Source of the DNA: Bacteroidota bacterium
Lineage (GTDB): Bacteria > Bacteroidota > Ignavibacteria > UBA10030
Reading direction: 5' to 3'
DNA: 43,094 bases
NCBI GenBank assembly: GCA_021813905.1
Contig: JAKAJH010000027.1
Location: 1-43,094, forward strand
Shown here piece after piece: positions 13,254-22,072 of this stretch. The notes beneath the pieces were generated by a model. The model did not search any database. It was not told where the DNA came from and saw nothing but the letters and a program-made list of their open reading frames with translations. How positions within the stretch are numbered: the first letter of the stretch is position 1; every line of letters begins with the position of its first letter. The translations under genes were made by a program, and so were the position numbers.

Positions 13254-15101
13254 CTACTTCGAAACCGCCAGAATGCCCCCTCCCCATCGCAGTCTCGCGG
13301 CCAATTCCTGCATTCTTTGTGATTCTTCCTTCTTGCCCTCGTGCTCCGACCAGCGTGCGAACGCCGTGCACACCTGCACCTCATAAAGCAGCAGATCTTG
13401 CGCGACGGGACCCAAACCGCGGGTCAGGCCCGCCGCAAGATGCGGATAGGACGCGATCGCCGCACTTCCGGGAGGCATCAATCGGAAGAACAGGCCCGCC
13501 GGAGTCCGCAGAAGCTGGCGGGGAAATTCCGGTTCGATGCGCACATCGGCAAACACCGGTCCATCCTTCAGCGCACCGGCAGCCAGCGCATTGAGAAATT
13601 CGTCCCACCGCAATTGGATCACCGCCGGATTGAACGGACGTCCATGCTCAAACTTGTCCAGCTCACCAAGGAATCGATCCGCCTCCACGGCACAGCGCTC
13701 CATCAGGCGAGGCGCGGTCTTCCGAAGATGCAGGAAGTACCATGACCGATTCTGAAGCAGACTCTTGTCGATCAACAGCACGTCCGGTCGCACGCGGCGT
13801 ACGGTCTGCAAGTACATCGCCGGTGAGACGAAGTAATCCCATTGTGAACTGAAGATCACCGCGTTCGGCGGAAGGTGCTGGAGGACGTCCAGCGTAAAGT
13901 CCTCCGCAACGCGATTGCGGCTTTCATCGACCCGTTCGCGATTGGCCAACAAGGGTACGATCGGCACCGCAACAAGAAGCATGAGCGCAATTCCGGAGAG
14001 AGCAGGAACCCGCCGGCTGACCCATCGCACCACTGTCGCCATCCCGACGACCAGTGCGCCACCCACCGCGACGATCGCAAGAAGGAAATATGATTCAATG
14101 TCGAAGATGTCATAGTTGGTCGCGTAGGCAAGCGTCGCCATCCAGAGCAGCAGGAGAAAGATGCCTGTTCTGCGATCACGCACCGCGAGTGTTCCGATGC
14201 CGACGAGAAGCAATGGAAACAGCAGCGCGTGGAACTCTCCCGGGAATCCCGACACATAGCGCGCAAGCTGATGACTCATGACGTCGACGCCGGAGAACAT
14301 CCACACTTGATACTGCTTGCCCGATACGTGCCAGAGGAGACGTTCCAGCGTCGCCGGATGTCCCCAGTCCATGACGGGCGATGCGGCCGAACGGATCGGC
14401 AGGAAGAGATACAACGAGAGGCCAAGCAGAAAGAACGGGACAATCCGAAGCGCGCGTTGCACGGCTACCCGCCACGGGCGAATCGTCACGAAGAAGAGCA
14501 TGATGAATCCGGGAGCGAGCAGCACGGTAGTCATGTGATTGGCGAACGCAAGGCCGAGCGCAAATGCAGCGAACGCAAGCCATCGCGCCATGTCCGCACC
14601 CGAGAGAGCACGGAGAAATGCATACAGCACGACCGACACAAGAAGCAGATGGAGCGAATACACCTCGAGCGCGGTCGACTGTGACCACACCGTCCGGCTG
14701 AGTCCGACGGATACCGCTGCCGAAAGAGCCGCAAGCCGCCTGACGATCGGGCGAAGCGCATCTCCCCGGAATGTCCGGGCGAGGATCTGCAGAAAGACAA
14801 GAAAGAGCACGCCGACGCCCAACGCCGTCCAGACGGACGCCAGGCGGTTCAGCATGCCGATCCCGGCGCCGTCCGGCACGAGCATCGACCAGAGATGACC
14901 CAGCAGCGTGAACAGCGGATAGCCGGTCGGATGGGCGATTCCCAGCGTCACGCAGACCGTCGCCAACTCGCCGGTGTCGGTGAACGCCACGGCCGGACAC
15001 AGCGTCGTCTGATAGGCGATGAACACGATCAGCGCAGCGAGAGCCGCCCATGCTCCATCGAATCCTGTCATTGCCGCGAGGACACGTTTCAGCGTTCGCA
15101 C
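13254..15101 (-). CDS. DUF2723 multi-span membrane protein, putative protein O-mannosyltransferase-like
   Basis: A 615-residue polytopic membrane protein with about ten hydrophobic segments in the first 400 residues and a soluble C-terminal part. The N-terminal loop AFTDTGELATV followed by LGIAHPTGYPLF is the hallmark of DUF2723. This family includes vertebrate TMEM260, described as a protein O-mannosyltransferase; glycosyl transfer from a lipid-linked donor is therefore plausible but not shown here. The GTG start at 15101 lies inside the 3' end of glnE (13-nt overlap), suggesting coupling; an ATG at 15071 is an alternative. No clear terminator separates it from the tRNA operon promoter downstream. 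Confidence 0.8.
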   Translation of the reverse strand: MRTLKRVLAAMTGFDGAWAALAALIVFIAYQTTLCPAVAFTDTGELATVCVTLGIAHPTGYPLFTLLGHLWSMLVPDGAGIGMLNRLASVWTALGVGVLFLVFLQILARTFRGDALRPIVRRLAALSAAVSVGLSRTVWSQSTALEVYSLHLLLVSVVLYAFLRALSGADMARWLAFAAFALGLAFANHMTTVLLAPGFIMLFFVTIRPWRVAVQRALRIVPFFLLGLSLYLFLPIRSAASPVMDWGHPATLERLLWHVSGKQYQVWMFSGVDVMSHQLARYVSGFPGEFHALLFPLLLVGIGTLAVRDRRTGIFLLLLWMATLAYATNYDIFDIESYFLLAIVAVGGALVVGMATVVRWVSRRVPALSGIALMLLVAVPIVPLLANRERVDESRNRVAEDFTLDVLQHLPPNAVIFSSQWDYFVSPAMYLQTVRRVRPDVLLIDKSLLQNRSWYFLHLRKTAPRLMERCAVEADRFLGELDKFEHGRPFNPAVIQLRWDEFLNALAAGALKDGPVFADVRIEPEFPRQLLRTPAGLFFRLMPPGSAAIASYPHLAAGLTRGLGPVAQDLLLYEVQVCTAFARWSEHEGKKEESQRMQELAARLRWGGGILAVSK

Positions 15102-17908
15102 TGCCGGAGTGTCTCCGTGAATATGGATCGATTCACTCGTCGCACCGAATTCAGTTTACGCTCGAGCTCTTCCGTGCGACGACAGTTCATCGCCGCCAGG
15201 ACGACTTCCACACCCTCTTCGGCCGGCGGCCACTGAAATTCGCGCACCGCGCCGTTCGTACGAAGCCAGAATTCCAGGGTTCGAAGCCAGAGGTAGTTTT
15301 CCCGAAGACGCCGCACGTTCGACGGCGACAGCAGTCCCCCCTCTGCGATTCGCCCGAGAGCGCGCAGGGTGTTCGCTTCGCGGACTTCGTGCCGGTCTGC
15401 GCCGTACCTCAGCTGAAGGGATTGGACCGTAAACTCGATGTCCATCAATCCCCCTTCACCCACCTTCAGATCGGTCGCGCCTTTCTTCCCTTTCGAGCGT
15501 TCACGGCCGATGCGCTGACGCATCTCCCCCATACGCTCCACCCATCCCTCCTCCAGCGGATTCTCGTACGCAAACCGCCCGATGAGCGACGCCAGCCGGG
15601 CGCGGAACCAATCGTCGCCGTACACCACACGGGCGCGCAGCAATGCCTGACGCTCCCACAGATCGGCCCGACCGGCGAAGTATTGCTCCAGGTAATCGAC
15701 CGCGGCCACTGCGGGAGCATTGTGCCCCTCCGGACGAAGACGGAGATCGACGTCGTACCGGCCACCGTCGTCCGTCTGAAGCGCATTGAGGATCTGCTTG
15801 CCCGCCCGGTCCGCCCGTACGGAAACATCTCCCGATCCCTCGCCGCGGACGAACACAAGGTCCAGATCGGAGCCGATCGTCATTTCACCGCTGCCCAGTT
15901 TTCCCAGCGCGACCACAGCGAACCTGCCCTTTGGCAGCTGCGCAGCGACCGCGTCCGCCGTCACGGTCTCCAGCATCGTTTCGGCGATCGCGCTGATCTC
16001 CATGAGCAGCCCACTGATCTCCTGCAACCCAAGAATGAATCGGGCGACTGACTTTGCCTCGTTGAAGGACCGGAATCGGAGGGGATCACTGCGGCGGAGA
16101 AATTCCCAGCCGATCTCGGATGACAGCACTTCTTCCGGCCGCGCGGCAAGCGACTCCACGAAAAGCGGCTCCCGCGCCATGAGATCGGTGAGCCATCGGC
16201 TGCGGGAACAGATGCGCACGATCATTTCACGGAACCGGTCATGCTGCATCCCATGCAAAAGTGTTCTGCGCACCCCCTCCGCGCCGGCAAGCGTCGTGAG
16301 GTTCCTGATCGCCCACTGCGGGGCGCGCCAGCGACGGATCTCGCGCACCAGAGCATCGGCGGAGCCGGAACCGACGAACGCGTCAACGACTTCCCGCGGC
16401 AACTCCGGCGTACGCGGCCGGTTTCGGCCCTTCGAATCCTGCCTCCGGCCGTACTCCACGGTGATCCCGATCGTCCTCCCGTAAATCGTTCGGACGGATG
16501 CCTGGTGCCGCTGGAGATCGGTTCGGAACGCTCGCTCGCCGCGATAGGCAAGCCGCCGGGCCAGTGCATGGATCTCTTCTGTTGTGGCCGGAAGCGAATG
16601 CGTCTGACGTCCCTCGAGCAATTGCAGCCGATGCTCCACCCGCCGCAGGAACCCGTACGCCGAGCGCAGGGCGGACCGCTCGCGCGGCTTCAGGAGTTTC
16701 GCTTCCGCGAGCCGTTCAAGCGCCGGCAACGTGCCACGCACGCGCAGCGATCGTCGTTCGCCGGCGTGGACAAGCTGAAGCCCCTGCACGATGAATTCAA
16801 TATCCCGGATCCCGCCGGCTCCCAGCTTGATGTTCTCTTCATCCTTTACTTTTTCTTCGATCCGCCGTTTGACAGCGGCGATTTCCTCCAGCGGACTGCG
16901 GAGCCGACTGCGCGGGAACACGAACGGCTCGATGTCCTTGAGGAACCGTTCGCCAACCGAGATCGCCCCGGCCGCACAACGGGCTTTGAGAAGCATCTGC
17001 CGTTCCCAGGTCTCGCCGCGCGTTTCGTAGTAACTCAGATAGGCCGCACGGGACATCGCCAACGGACCCGACTGACCGTCCGGGCGAAGCCGCAGATCCA
17101 CGCGATAGAGGTATCCCTCATCTGTATGTTCCGAAAGCATGCGCGTGACCTGCTCAGCCAGTCGAACGCACAGGGCGTGGCGCGTGTGAATGCCGTCCGC
17201 GGGGGACTCGAAGGGACCGTCGGCGTCGTAGACGAACATCAGATCGATGTCCGAGCTGAAGTTCAGTTCTTCGCCGCCAAGCTTCCCCAGGCCGATGACG
17301 GCGAGATCCGGATCGACCGGAGATCCGTGTCGCTGCTGCAGGTCCCGCAGAGCGATCTGCAGCGTCGCTTCCAGCACGGCATCGGCCAGGTGCGCAAGCT
17401 CCGCCGCCACGACGGGGCCGGGGGCTTCACCAAGGATCTCACGGGCGCCCAGCCGCAGGATTTCCCGGCGGTGGAATCTTTTGAGCGCGTTGATGCGACG
17501 GTCTTTCTGCTCAAACGGTGCGACCGCGCTTTCCGCCTCGCGGCGGTACTGTTCAGTATCTTTCATACCAGTCAGATCCGCGGTGCTCATCAGCCAGCGC
17601 AGCAGTTCCGGTTGCCGCACCAGAATGTCCGCGAGATACTGGGACTGACTGGCGAGACGAAGGAAGACGTCGAGCAGGACGGGCTGGTCGACGAAGTCGT
17701 GAAGAAGCGACGAGGTGAATCCGGCGGAGAGGAATCGCTGGCAGTTCCGGAATGCGCGCGCGGAGTCCGGAAGGGTGCGCGCGTGCTTCCTCAGCAGCAG
17801 AGCGAAGCGTGCCGGGGCGATGCCGGAAGCCGCTGCGAGCTCTTCGATCGGTTTTAAAAGAGGATCAGACGGTTCCACTCGTACGCGCGCCTTCGTGCCC
17901 ATGGCCAT
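15089..17908 (-). CDS. glnE: Glutamine synthetase adenylyltransferase
   Basis: GlnE adds and removes AMP on glutamine synthetase in response to PII and glutamine. The 939-residue product contains two nucleotidyltransferase domains, as in the known bifunctional enzyme: the first with GLGKLGGEELNFSSDIDLMF (about residues 206-224), which in the family is the deadenylylating half, and the second with ALGKLGSGEMTIGSDLDLVF (about 667-684), the adenylylating half. Both keep the paired aspartates, so both activities should be present. Length matches the family (about 950). The frame is open upstream to 17986; the ATG at 17908 (MAMGTKARV) is preferred by length, though no strong ribosome-binding site is seen, so the start is uncertain. 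Confidence 0.95.
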   Translation of the reverse strand: MAMGTKARVRVEPSDPLLKPIEELAAASGIAPARFALLLRKHARTLPDSARAFRNCQRFLSAGFTSSLLHDFVDQPVLLDVFLRLASQSQYLADILVRQPELLRWLMSTADLTGMKDTEQYRREAESAVAPFEQKDRRINALKRFHRREILRLGAREILGEAPGPVVAAELAHLADAVLEATLQIALRDLQQRHGSPVDPDLAVIGLGKLGGEELNFSSDIDLMFVYDADGPFESPADGIHTRHALCVRLAEQVTRMLSEHTDEGYLYRVDLRLRPDGQSGPLAMSRAAYLSYYETRGETWERQMLLKARCAAGAISVGERFLKDIEPFVFPRSRLRSPLEEIAAVKRRIEEKVKDEENIKLGAGGIRDIEFIVQGLQLVHAGERRSLRVRGTLPALERLAEAKLLKPRERSALRSAYGFLRRVEHRLQLLEGRQTHSLPATTEEIHALARRLAYRGERAFRTDLQRHQASVRTIYGRTIGITVEYGRRQDSKGRNRPRTPELPREVVDAFVGSGSADALVREIRRWRAPQWAIRNLTTLAGAEGVRRTLLHGMQHDRFREMIVRICSRSRWLTDLMAREPLFVESLAARPEEVLSSEIGWEFLRRSDPLRFRSFNEAKSVARFILGLQEISGLLMEISAIAETMLETVTADAVAAQLPKGRFAVVALGKLGSGEMTIGSDLDLVFVRGEGSGDVSVRADRAGKQILNALQTDDGGRYDVDLRLRPEGHNAPAVAAVDYLEQYFAGRADLWERQALLRARVVYGDDWFRARLASLIGRFAYENPLEEGWVERMGEMRQRIGRERSKGKKGATDLKVGEGGLMDIEFTVQSLQLRYGADRHEVREANTLRALGRIAEGGLLSPSNVRRLRENYLWLRTLEFWLRTNGAVREFQWPPAEEGVEVVLAAMNCRRTEELERKLNSVRRVNRSIFTETLRQCER

Positions 17909-18092
17909 TGAAGGTACCGAAAAAGTCGAAGAGTTCCATCGGACTCGGTCATCCTCCGTCGATCGGCGCCGTGCGTGGTCGCACATTCGCGCCGGGCATT
18001 CTGCGCGCCGTCCATTGCCGGGATATTTGCCCGCGCAGTCGGAACGCGACCCGCCTTCATGCTGATCGCTGTTTCATCTCTCGAAACGTCTA

Positions 18093-18121
18093 TTGAATTT
18101 GAGGGCCCATTTCGGTATGTT
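18093..18121 (+). promoter_or_regulatory. Promoter giving an apparently leaderless mRNA
   Basis: TTGAAT (18093-18098), a 17-nt spacer and TATGTT (18116-18121). Only 8 nt separate the -10 box from the ATG at 18130, so the expected start of transcription falls on or within two bases of the start codon. No Shine-Dalgarno site is present. Confidence 0.6.
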
Positions 18122-18129
18122 GGCGTGCG

Positions 18130-19017
18130 ATGTCCACATCACAGACCATTTTCAAGCACATCGGGATCGTCGGCGCGGGCAGTACCGGAGCCGCACTTGC
18201 GCAAATGGCAGCGGTCGCCGGTGCGGACGTCCTCGTTTACGATATCAATGATACGGTCCTCCGCCGGGCGTTCGAGCGGATCAAGACGGACCTGCGCCGG
18301 CAAGTGCAGCAAAACGTCCTGACCGCCGATCAGATGTCGGCAATCCTCGGCCGTCTGCGCTCGCGAACCAGCGTGGCCGATCTCTCCCCCTGCGATCTTG
18401 TCATCGAAGCTGTTGTCGAGGATCTGCGGGTCAAGCGCGATCTGATGAAGCATCTGGATGCGAACACCAAGCCCGCAGCCGTTCTGGCGACCGCCAGTTC
18501 CGCTCTCTCTGTTTCCGCAGTGGGAAGCTTTGCCCGCTTCCCGGAACGCATCATCGGAATGCATTTCTTCCATCCGATCCAGTCCTCTCCCGTCGTCGAG
18601 GTGGCCCGCGGATCACGCACCAACGATCAGACGGTGCTTGCGGCCACGGATCTCGTCACGATGCTGGGCAAGCGGTCCATTCTGGTGAACGATTCGCCGG
18701 GATTCGTCGTCAACCGGGTCTCGTACCCGTACGCCGGCGAATCGCTGCAGATCGCCGGAGAGCGCATCGCGACCCCGGAGCAGATCGACCGGATCATGAA
18801 AGTTGTGGGCGGATACGAAGCCGGACCGTTCGAGACGATCGATCAGGAAGGCATTGACACGCATCTTGCCGCTGCACGAGGTCTTTCGGATCAATTCTTC
18901 GGCGATTCCCGGTATCGGCCTCATCCCCTGCTCCAGCAGATGGTGGACGCCGGCAAGCTCGGGAAGAAATCGGGATCCGGATTCGTCACTTCCGAGGCAA
19001 ACACGTCTCCCAAATGA
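18130..19017 (+). CDS. 3-hydroxyacyl-CoA (3-hydroxybutyryl-CoA) dehydrogenase family protein
   Basis: NAD(P)-dependent oxidation of 3-hydroxyacyl-CoA to 3-ketoacyl-CoA, or the reverse, in beta-oxidation or butanoate pathways. The 295-residue product has the normal stand-alone length. An N-terminal Rossmann domain shows GIVGAGSTGAAL near residue 12; the catalytic histidine region reads HFFHPIQSSPVVEV, with HP where HFFNP is usual; NDSPGFVVNRV begins the C-terminal dimerisation domain, which ends LGKKSGSGFV. It has no Shine-Dalgarno site and its promoter sits directly upstream. The last 4 nt overlap the next gene of the same family. Exact substrate cannot be told from sequence. Confidence 0.9.
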   Translation: MSTSQTIFKHIGIVGAGSTGAALAQMAAVAGADVLVYDINDTVLRRAFERIKTDLRRQVQQNVLTADQMSAILGRLRSRTSVADLSPCDLVIEAVVEDLRVKRDLMKHLDANTKPAAVLATASSALSVSAVGSFARFPERIIGMHFFHPIQSSPVVEVARGSRTNDQTVLAATDLVTMLGKRSILVNDSPGFVVNRVSYPYAGESLQIAGERIATPEQIDRIMKVVGGYEAGPFETIDQEGIDTHLAAARGLSDQFFGDSRYRPHPLLQQMVDAGKLGKKSGSGFVTSEANTSPK

Positions 19018-19811
19018 AGTCGAAGAAACCCGAAAAGAAGCCCGAAAAGCAGTCCCCCAAAGTGCCCGGCGCACCCCGGATCATCATTGTCGGTGAACAG
19101 TCGATGGTGGACGAGTTCGCGACAGTGTGTCTCAAGCACGGATACAGCTTTCAGCTGGCCTACAATGCTCCGCCGGAAACCAGGCCCTCATTTCCGACTT
19201 TCTCGTTGAAGACCGGGACCGCAGCGCTCCGTACGGCGTCAGTGGCAGTCGAACTGACAAACACAGACCGTGTGCTGAAACAGCAGAATCTGGAGCGGAT
19301 CTCGAAGGATCTCGCCCCGACGGCTGCAATCCTCTCGACGTCCGTGACGGTCTCCGCGACCGAGCAGACGCGCTGGATCCACGGAAAGCATCGGCTGGTC
19401 GGCATCGGTTATCTGCCCGGATTAGCGGACGCCGGGCTCCTGGAAGTCGCCCCGACGGTCTTCACCCCTCCCGCAACGCTTGAAGTCGTCAGCCGGTTTG
19501 TTGCATCGATTGGCAAGGCGGCGGAGATCGTGCAGGATGGTGTCGGCCTCGTCTTCCCGCGGGTGGCGTGTCAGATGATCAATGAAGCGGCCTTCGCCAT
19601 CGCTGAAGAGGTCGCGGAGCCGAAAGCGATCGACGAAGCTCTCATGCTCGCGCTCCGGCATCCTCGCGGACCGGTGGCGTGGGCGGAACGCTTCGGGCTG
19701 AGGCAGGTCATTGCCGTGCTCGAGGCCCTTCAGCGGGAATATGGCGGAGATCGGTATCGCATCGCGCCGCTGCTGCGTCAAATGGCGTATGCGGGAGAGT
19801 GGTGGAAATAG
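19014..19811 (+). CDS. Degenerate 3-hydroxyacyl-CoA dehydrogenase-like protein
   Basis: A 265-residue protein whose C-terminal third (PRVACQMINEAAFAIAEEVA, then IDEALMLALRHPRGPVAWA and ending RQMAYAGEWW) is a clear 3HCDH C-terminal domain. The N-terminal part keeps the expected strand and the family order, but the glycine-rich dinucleotide loop is replaced by IIIVGEQSMVDEF, and the HFFNP catalytic-histidine segment is also missing (HRLVGIGYLPGLADAG stands there). It begins with a Lys/Pro/Glu-rich stretch. The ATG overlaps the stop of the preceding dehydrogenase by 4 nt, so the two are made together. I infer a non-catalytic or altered partner subunit; a divergent active enzyme is not excluded. 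Confidence 0.7.
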   Translation: MKSKKPEKKPEKQSPKVPGAPRIIIVGEQSMVDEFATVCLKHGYSFQLAYNAPPETRPSFPTFSLKTGTAALRTASVAVELTNTDRVLKQQNLERISKDLAPTAAILSTSVTVSATEQTRWIHGKHRLVGIGYLPGLADAGLLEVAPTVFTPPATLEVVSRFVASIGKAAEIVQDGVGLVFPRVACQMINEAAFAIAEEVAEPKAIDEALMLALRHPRGPVAWAERFGLRQVIAVLEALQREYGGDRYRIAPLLRQMAYAGEWWK

Positions 19812-19829
19812 CATTCGGAGGTATGTCGT

Positions 19830-20516
19830 ATGTCCAGATTCCTGACGATCGTTGCGGCCGGTCTGACGCTCGCGTCCGTCGCCGTCGCCCAGCCGAAACT
19901 TTCAATCGATCCTCTCCAATTTGACCTCGGCGTCGTGTACAGCGGTGCGATCAAAGGAGGTCGGGTCACGCTGAAGAACGTCGGCAACAAGCCGCTCCGC
20001 ATTCTGAACATCCAGCCTTCCTGCGGATGCACGACGATCAAGCAACCCAAGGATACGCTGCTCCCCAACGAGTCCGATGTCGTCGAATTCCAGTTCAACT
20101 CGCTGGGATTCCACGGCCGGGTGGAGAAGAGTCTGTTCATCGCCTCCAACGACCCCAGCCTGCAGTATTTTGATGTCAAGATCTACGCCGATGTCCGCAG
20201 CGAGCTGGAGCCGTCGAGCCATTCAACGCTCACCTGGTTCGGCAGCGTTGCCGTGAACCAGACGAGCGCCCAGAACATCGTTTTCCACAATGCGTCGGGT
20301 CGGGTATTGCGCATCAAGGGCGTCGGCGCCACGGTCCCGTCGATCACAGTGAAGCCGAACAAAGACCGGATCGGCGCATCGGACTCCGTGACGGTGGCGG
20401 TGACGGTGCGACCCACACACGTGGGATATGCCAACGAGCGGATCTGGCTCGAGATCGACAGCAAGAGTCAGCCGCACGTGGATATGCGAGTTTCGTATAT
20501 CGGGATCAAGCCGTGA
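19830..20516 (+). CDS. DUF1573 exported protein with CGC motif
   Basis: A 228-residue protein with a signal peptide (about residues 1-20, ending VAVAQ) and two immunoglobulin-like beta-sandwich repeats. The DUF1573 core is visible as FDLGVVYSGAIKGGRVTLKN followed by IQPSCGCTTI, in which C65-G66-C67 is the family's conserved pair. GGAGG lies 8 nt before the ATG. The family is widespread in Bacteroidota and of unknown biochemical role. Its 3' end overlaps a rhodanese gene, and a MauE-like gene with another CGC follows, which suggests periplasmic thiol or sulfur chemistry (inference). Confidence 0.85.
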   Translation: MSRFLTIVAAGLTLASVAVAQPKLSIDPLQFDLGVVYSGAIKGGRVTLKNVGNKPLRILNIQPSCGCTTIKQPKDTLLPNESDVVEFQFNSLGFHGRVEKSLFIASNDPSLQYFDVKIYADVRSELEPSSHSTLTWFGSVAVNQTSAQNIVFHNASGRVLRIKGVGATVPSITVKPNKDRIGASDSVTVAVTVRPTHVGYANERIWLEIDSKSQPHVDMRVSYIGIKP

Positions 20517-20977
20517 TTCGACAGTCCATACGCGAGGCGGTTATCCTCATCCTCCTCGCCGTGGTCTTCGGCACTTCGTATACCTTTGTCACTCACCGCG
20601 GGTTGTTCGCCCCGCCCGCCAACGCAAGCTCCCGCCCTTCTCCGATCTCAACGATCGACGTTGCCGCTGCCAAACGTGGCTTTGACGCCGGCGCTGCGCT
20701 CTTCATCGATGCGCGCCATTCCTTCGAGTTCTCCCGCAGACATATCCCGCATGCCGTCAACATCCCTCTGGCGGATGCGGACGCGGCTATCTCCCGACTT
20801 GACAGCGTGAGCCGTGACCGGTACCTGATCGTGTACTGTGACGGAGCCGAGTGCAACTCCAGTATGGACGTGGGCGTGCGACTAATGCAAGCCGGCTTCA
20901 CGAACGTCCACGTGTTCTTCGGCGGATGGGAGGAATGGACGGGGAAAGGATATCCGACGGAGAGATCCGCGTCGTGA
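20513..20977 (+). CDS. Membrane-anchored rhodanese-like protein
   Basis: A 154-residue protein with one N-terminal membrane segment (AVILILLAVVFGTSYTFV) and a rhodanese domain facing the periplasm: FIDARHSFEFSRRHIPHAVN, the active-site loop YCDGAECNSS (C109 as the likely persulfide cysteine, C114 nearby) and GFTNVHVFFGGWEEW. Such domains move sulfane sulfur or act as phosphatase-like or redox sensors. The GTG start overlaps the DUF1573 stop by 4 nt, and its own stop overlaps the next GTG by 4 nt, so the three genes are translationally linked. Confidence 0.85.
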   Translation: MIRQSIREAVILILLAVVFGTSYTFVTHRGLFAPPANASSRPSPISTIDVAAAKRGFDAGAALFIDARHSFEFSRRHIPHAVNIPLADADAAISRLDSVSRDRYLIVYCDGAECNSSMDVGVRLMQAGFTNVHVFFGGWEEWTGKGYPTERSAS

Positions 20978-21444
20978 GAGCGCTCCTGCGTCATCGGCTG
21001 GTCGTCTTGCTCGTGCGCGTCTTTCTGGGCGGGCTGTTCGTCATCGCGGGTCTCGACAAGATCACGGATCCGGCGGGATTCGCGCAATCGATCCTGAACT
21101 ACCGGCTTCTCTCCCCCACCCTCGCGCTCGCGGCCGCGACCGTCATTCCGTGGATGGAACTGCTGTGCGGGCTCGGGCTCCTGTTGGGATTGTATCCGCG
21201 GGGCAGCTCGCTTCTCGCCGCCGGCATGCTGCTGATCTTCACCATTCTGGTCGGCGTCGCGATGGCCCGCGGGCTCGACATCGCCTGCGGCTGTTTCTCC
21301 CAGGACCCCGAGGTCGGCCGGATCGGCTGGATGAAGATCCTGGACAACACGGGGCTGTTCCTGCTGGGACTCATTTCGCTGTATGCCCGGCCGGAGGTTT
21401 CTCTCGTTGCCTGGCTGCGCCGGGACTCCGCCTCCACCACCTGA
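20974..21444 (+). CDS. MauE/DoxX-family membrane protein
   Basis: A 156-residue protein with four hydrophobic segments. FLGGLFVIAGLDKITDPAGF followed by LNYRLL, and IPWMELLCGLGLLLGLYPRG, are typical of the MauE/DoxX superfamily. A CGCF motif (C105, C107) lies between helices three and four and would face a redox partner. The open frame continues upstream, but GTG at 20974 is chosen for the 4-nt overlap with the rhodanese stop and the family length. MauE proteins are tied to disulfide or cofactor maturation in the periplasm, DoxX to sulfur oxidation. Together with DUF1573 and rhodanese it forms a compact thiol-related set (inference). Confidence 0.8.
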   Translation: MRALLRHRLVVLLVRVFLGGLFVIAGLDKITDPAGFAQSILNYRLLSPTLALAAATVIPWMELLCGLGLLLGLYPRGSSLLAAGMLLIFTILVGVAMARGLDIACGCFSQDPEVGRIGWMKILDNTGLFLLGLISLYARPEVSLVAWLRRDSASTT

Positions 21445-21454
21445 TCGGACCGCA

Positions 21455-22072
21455 ATGCTGACACTCGCCATCGACGCCGACATCACGCTTCGCATGCTTG
21501 AGATAGAGGACGCCGATGCGCTGTTCCGGCTCATCGACGAGAATCGCCGGCACTTGCGTGAGTGGCTCCCGTGGGTCGACTCCAACGCGACCATTGAGGA
21601 CACGCGGATGTTCATTCTGAGCGCGCACGAACAGCATACCGGGAATCTCGGGTTCCAGACCGGCGTCTGGTTCCGCGGGCAGATTGCCGGCGTCATCGGC
21701 TTCCACCGGATCGACTGGCAGAACCGCAACGTCGAGATCGGCTACTGGCTCGGCGCGGAATTTCAGGGACACGGCATCGTCACGAAAGCCTGCCGCCGGC
21801 TCGTGGACTACGCCTTCGACGAGTACCGGCTCAACCGGGTACAGATCCGCTGTGCGACTGAGAACAGGAAGAGTTGCGCCATCATCGAGCGTCTGGGATT
21901 CAATCGCGAAGGGCTCAACCGACAGGCCGAGTATTTGTACGACCACTACGTGGATCTCTACGTCTACGGAATGACCGCGGAGGAATGGAGATCGCGGTCG
22001 GGCGGCAATGCCGCCGCCAGGAAGAATGGGAGCCCGCATGGAAACAATTCCTCCCCCACCGAACGATCTTGA
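21455..22072 (+). CDS. GNAT-family N-acetyltransferase, RimJ/RimL type
   Basis: Acetyl-CoA-dependent N-acetylation; the RimL-like branch modifies ribosomal protein L7/L12 and related N-termini. The 205-residue product shows the branch hallmarks: ITLRMLEIEDADALFRLIDE at the start, LREWLPWVD, EIGYWLGAEFQGHGIVTKAC with the acetyl-CoA binding loop, and NRKSCAIIERLGF. The ATG at 21455 is chosen from the homologous N-terminus. The last 30 or so residues (Gly/Asn/Ser-rich) are not conserved and overlap the next gene by 35 nt, so the end may be drifting. Substrate is unknown. Confidence 0.88.
   Translation: MLTLAIDADITLRMLEIEDADALFRLIDENRRHLREWLPWVDSNATIEDTRMFILSAHEQHTGNLGFQTGVWFRGQIAGVIGFHRIDWQNRNVEIGYWLGAEFQGHGIVTKACRRLVDYAFDEYRLNRVQIRCATENRKSCAIIERLGFNREGLNRQAEYLYDHYVDLYVYGMTAEEWRSRSGGNAAARKNGSPHGNNSSPTERS

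Noticed and set aside
16241-17857. A 538-codon plus-strand open frame antisense to glnE
   Set aside because: Shadow of glnE; no recognisable motif, no start signals.
17854-17970. A short minus-strand frame starting after GGAGG near the glnE start
   Set aside because: It would give about 32 residues of Arg/Trp-rich sequence overlapping the glnE start in another frame; no family, and the purine run is more likely chance.
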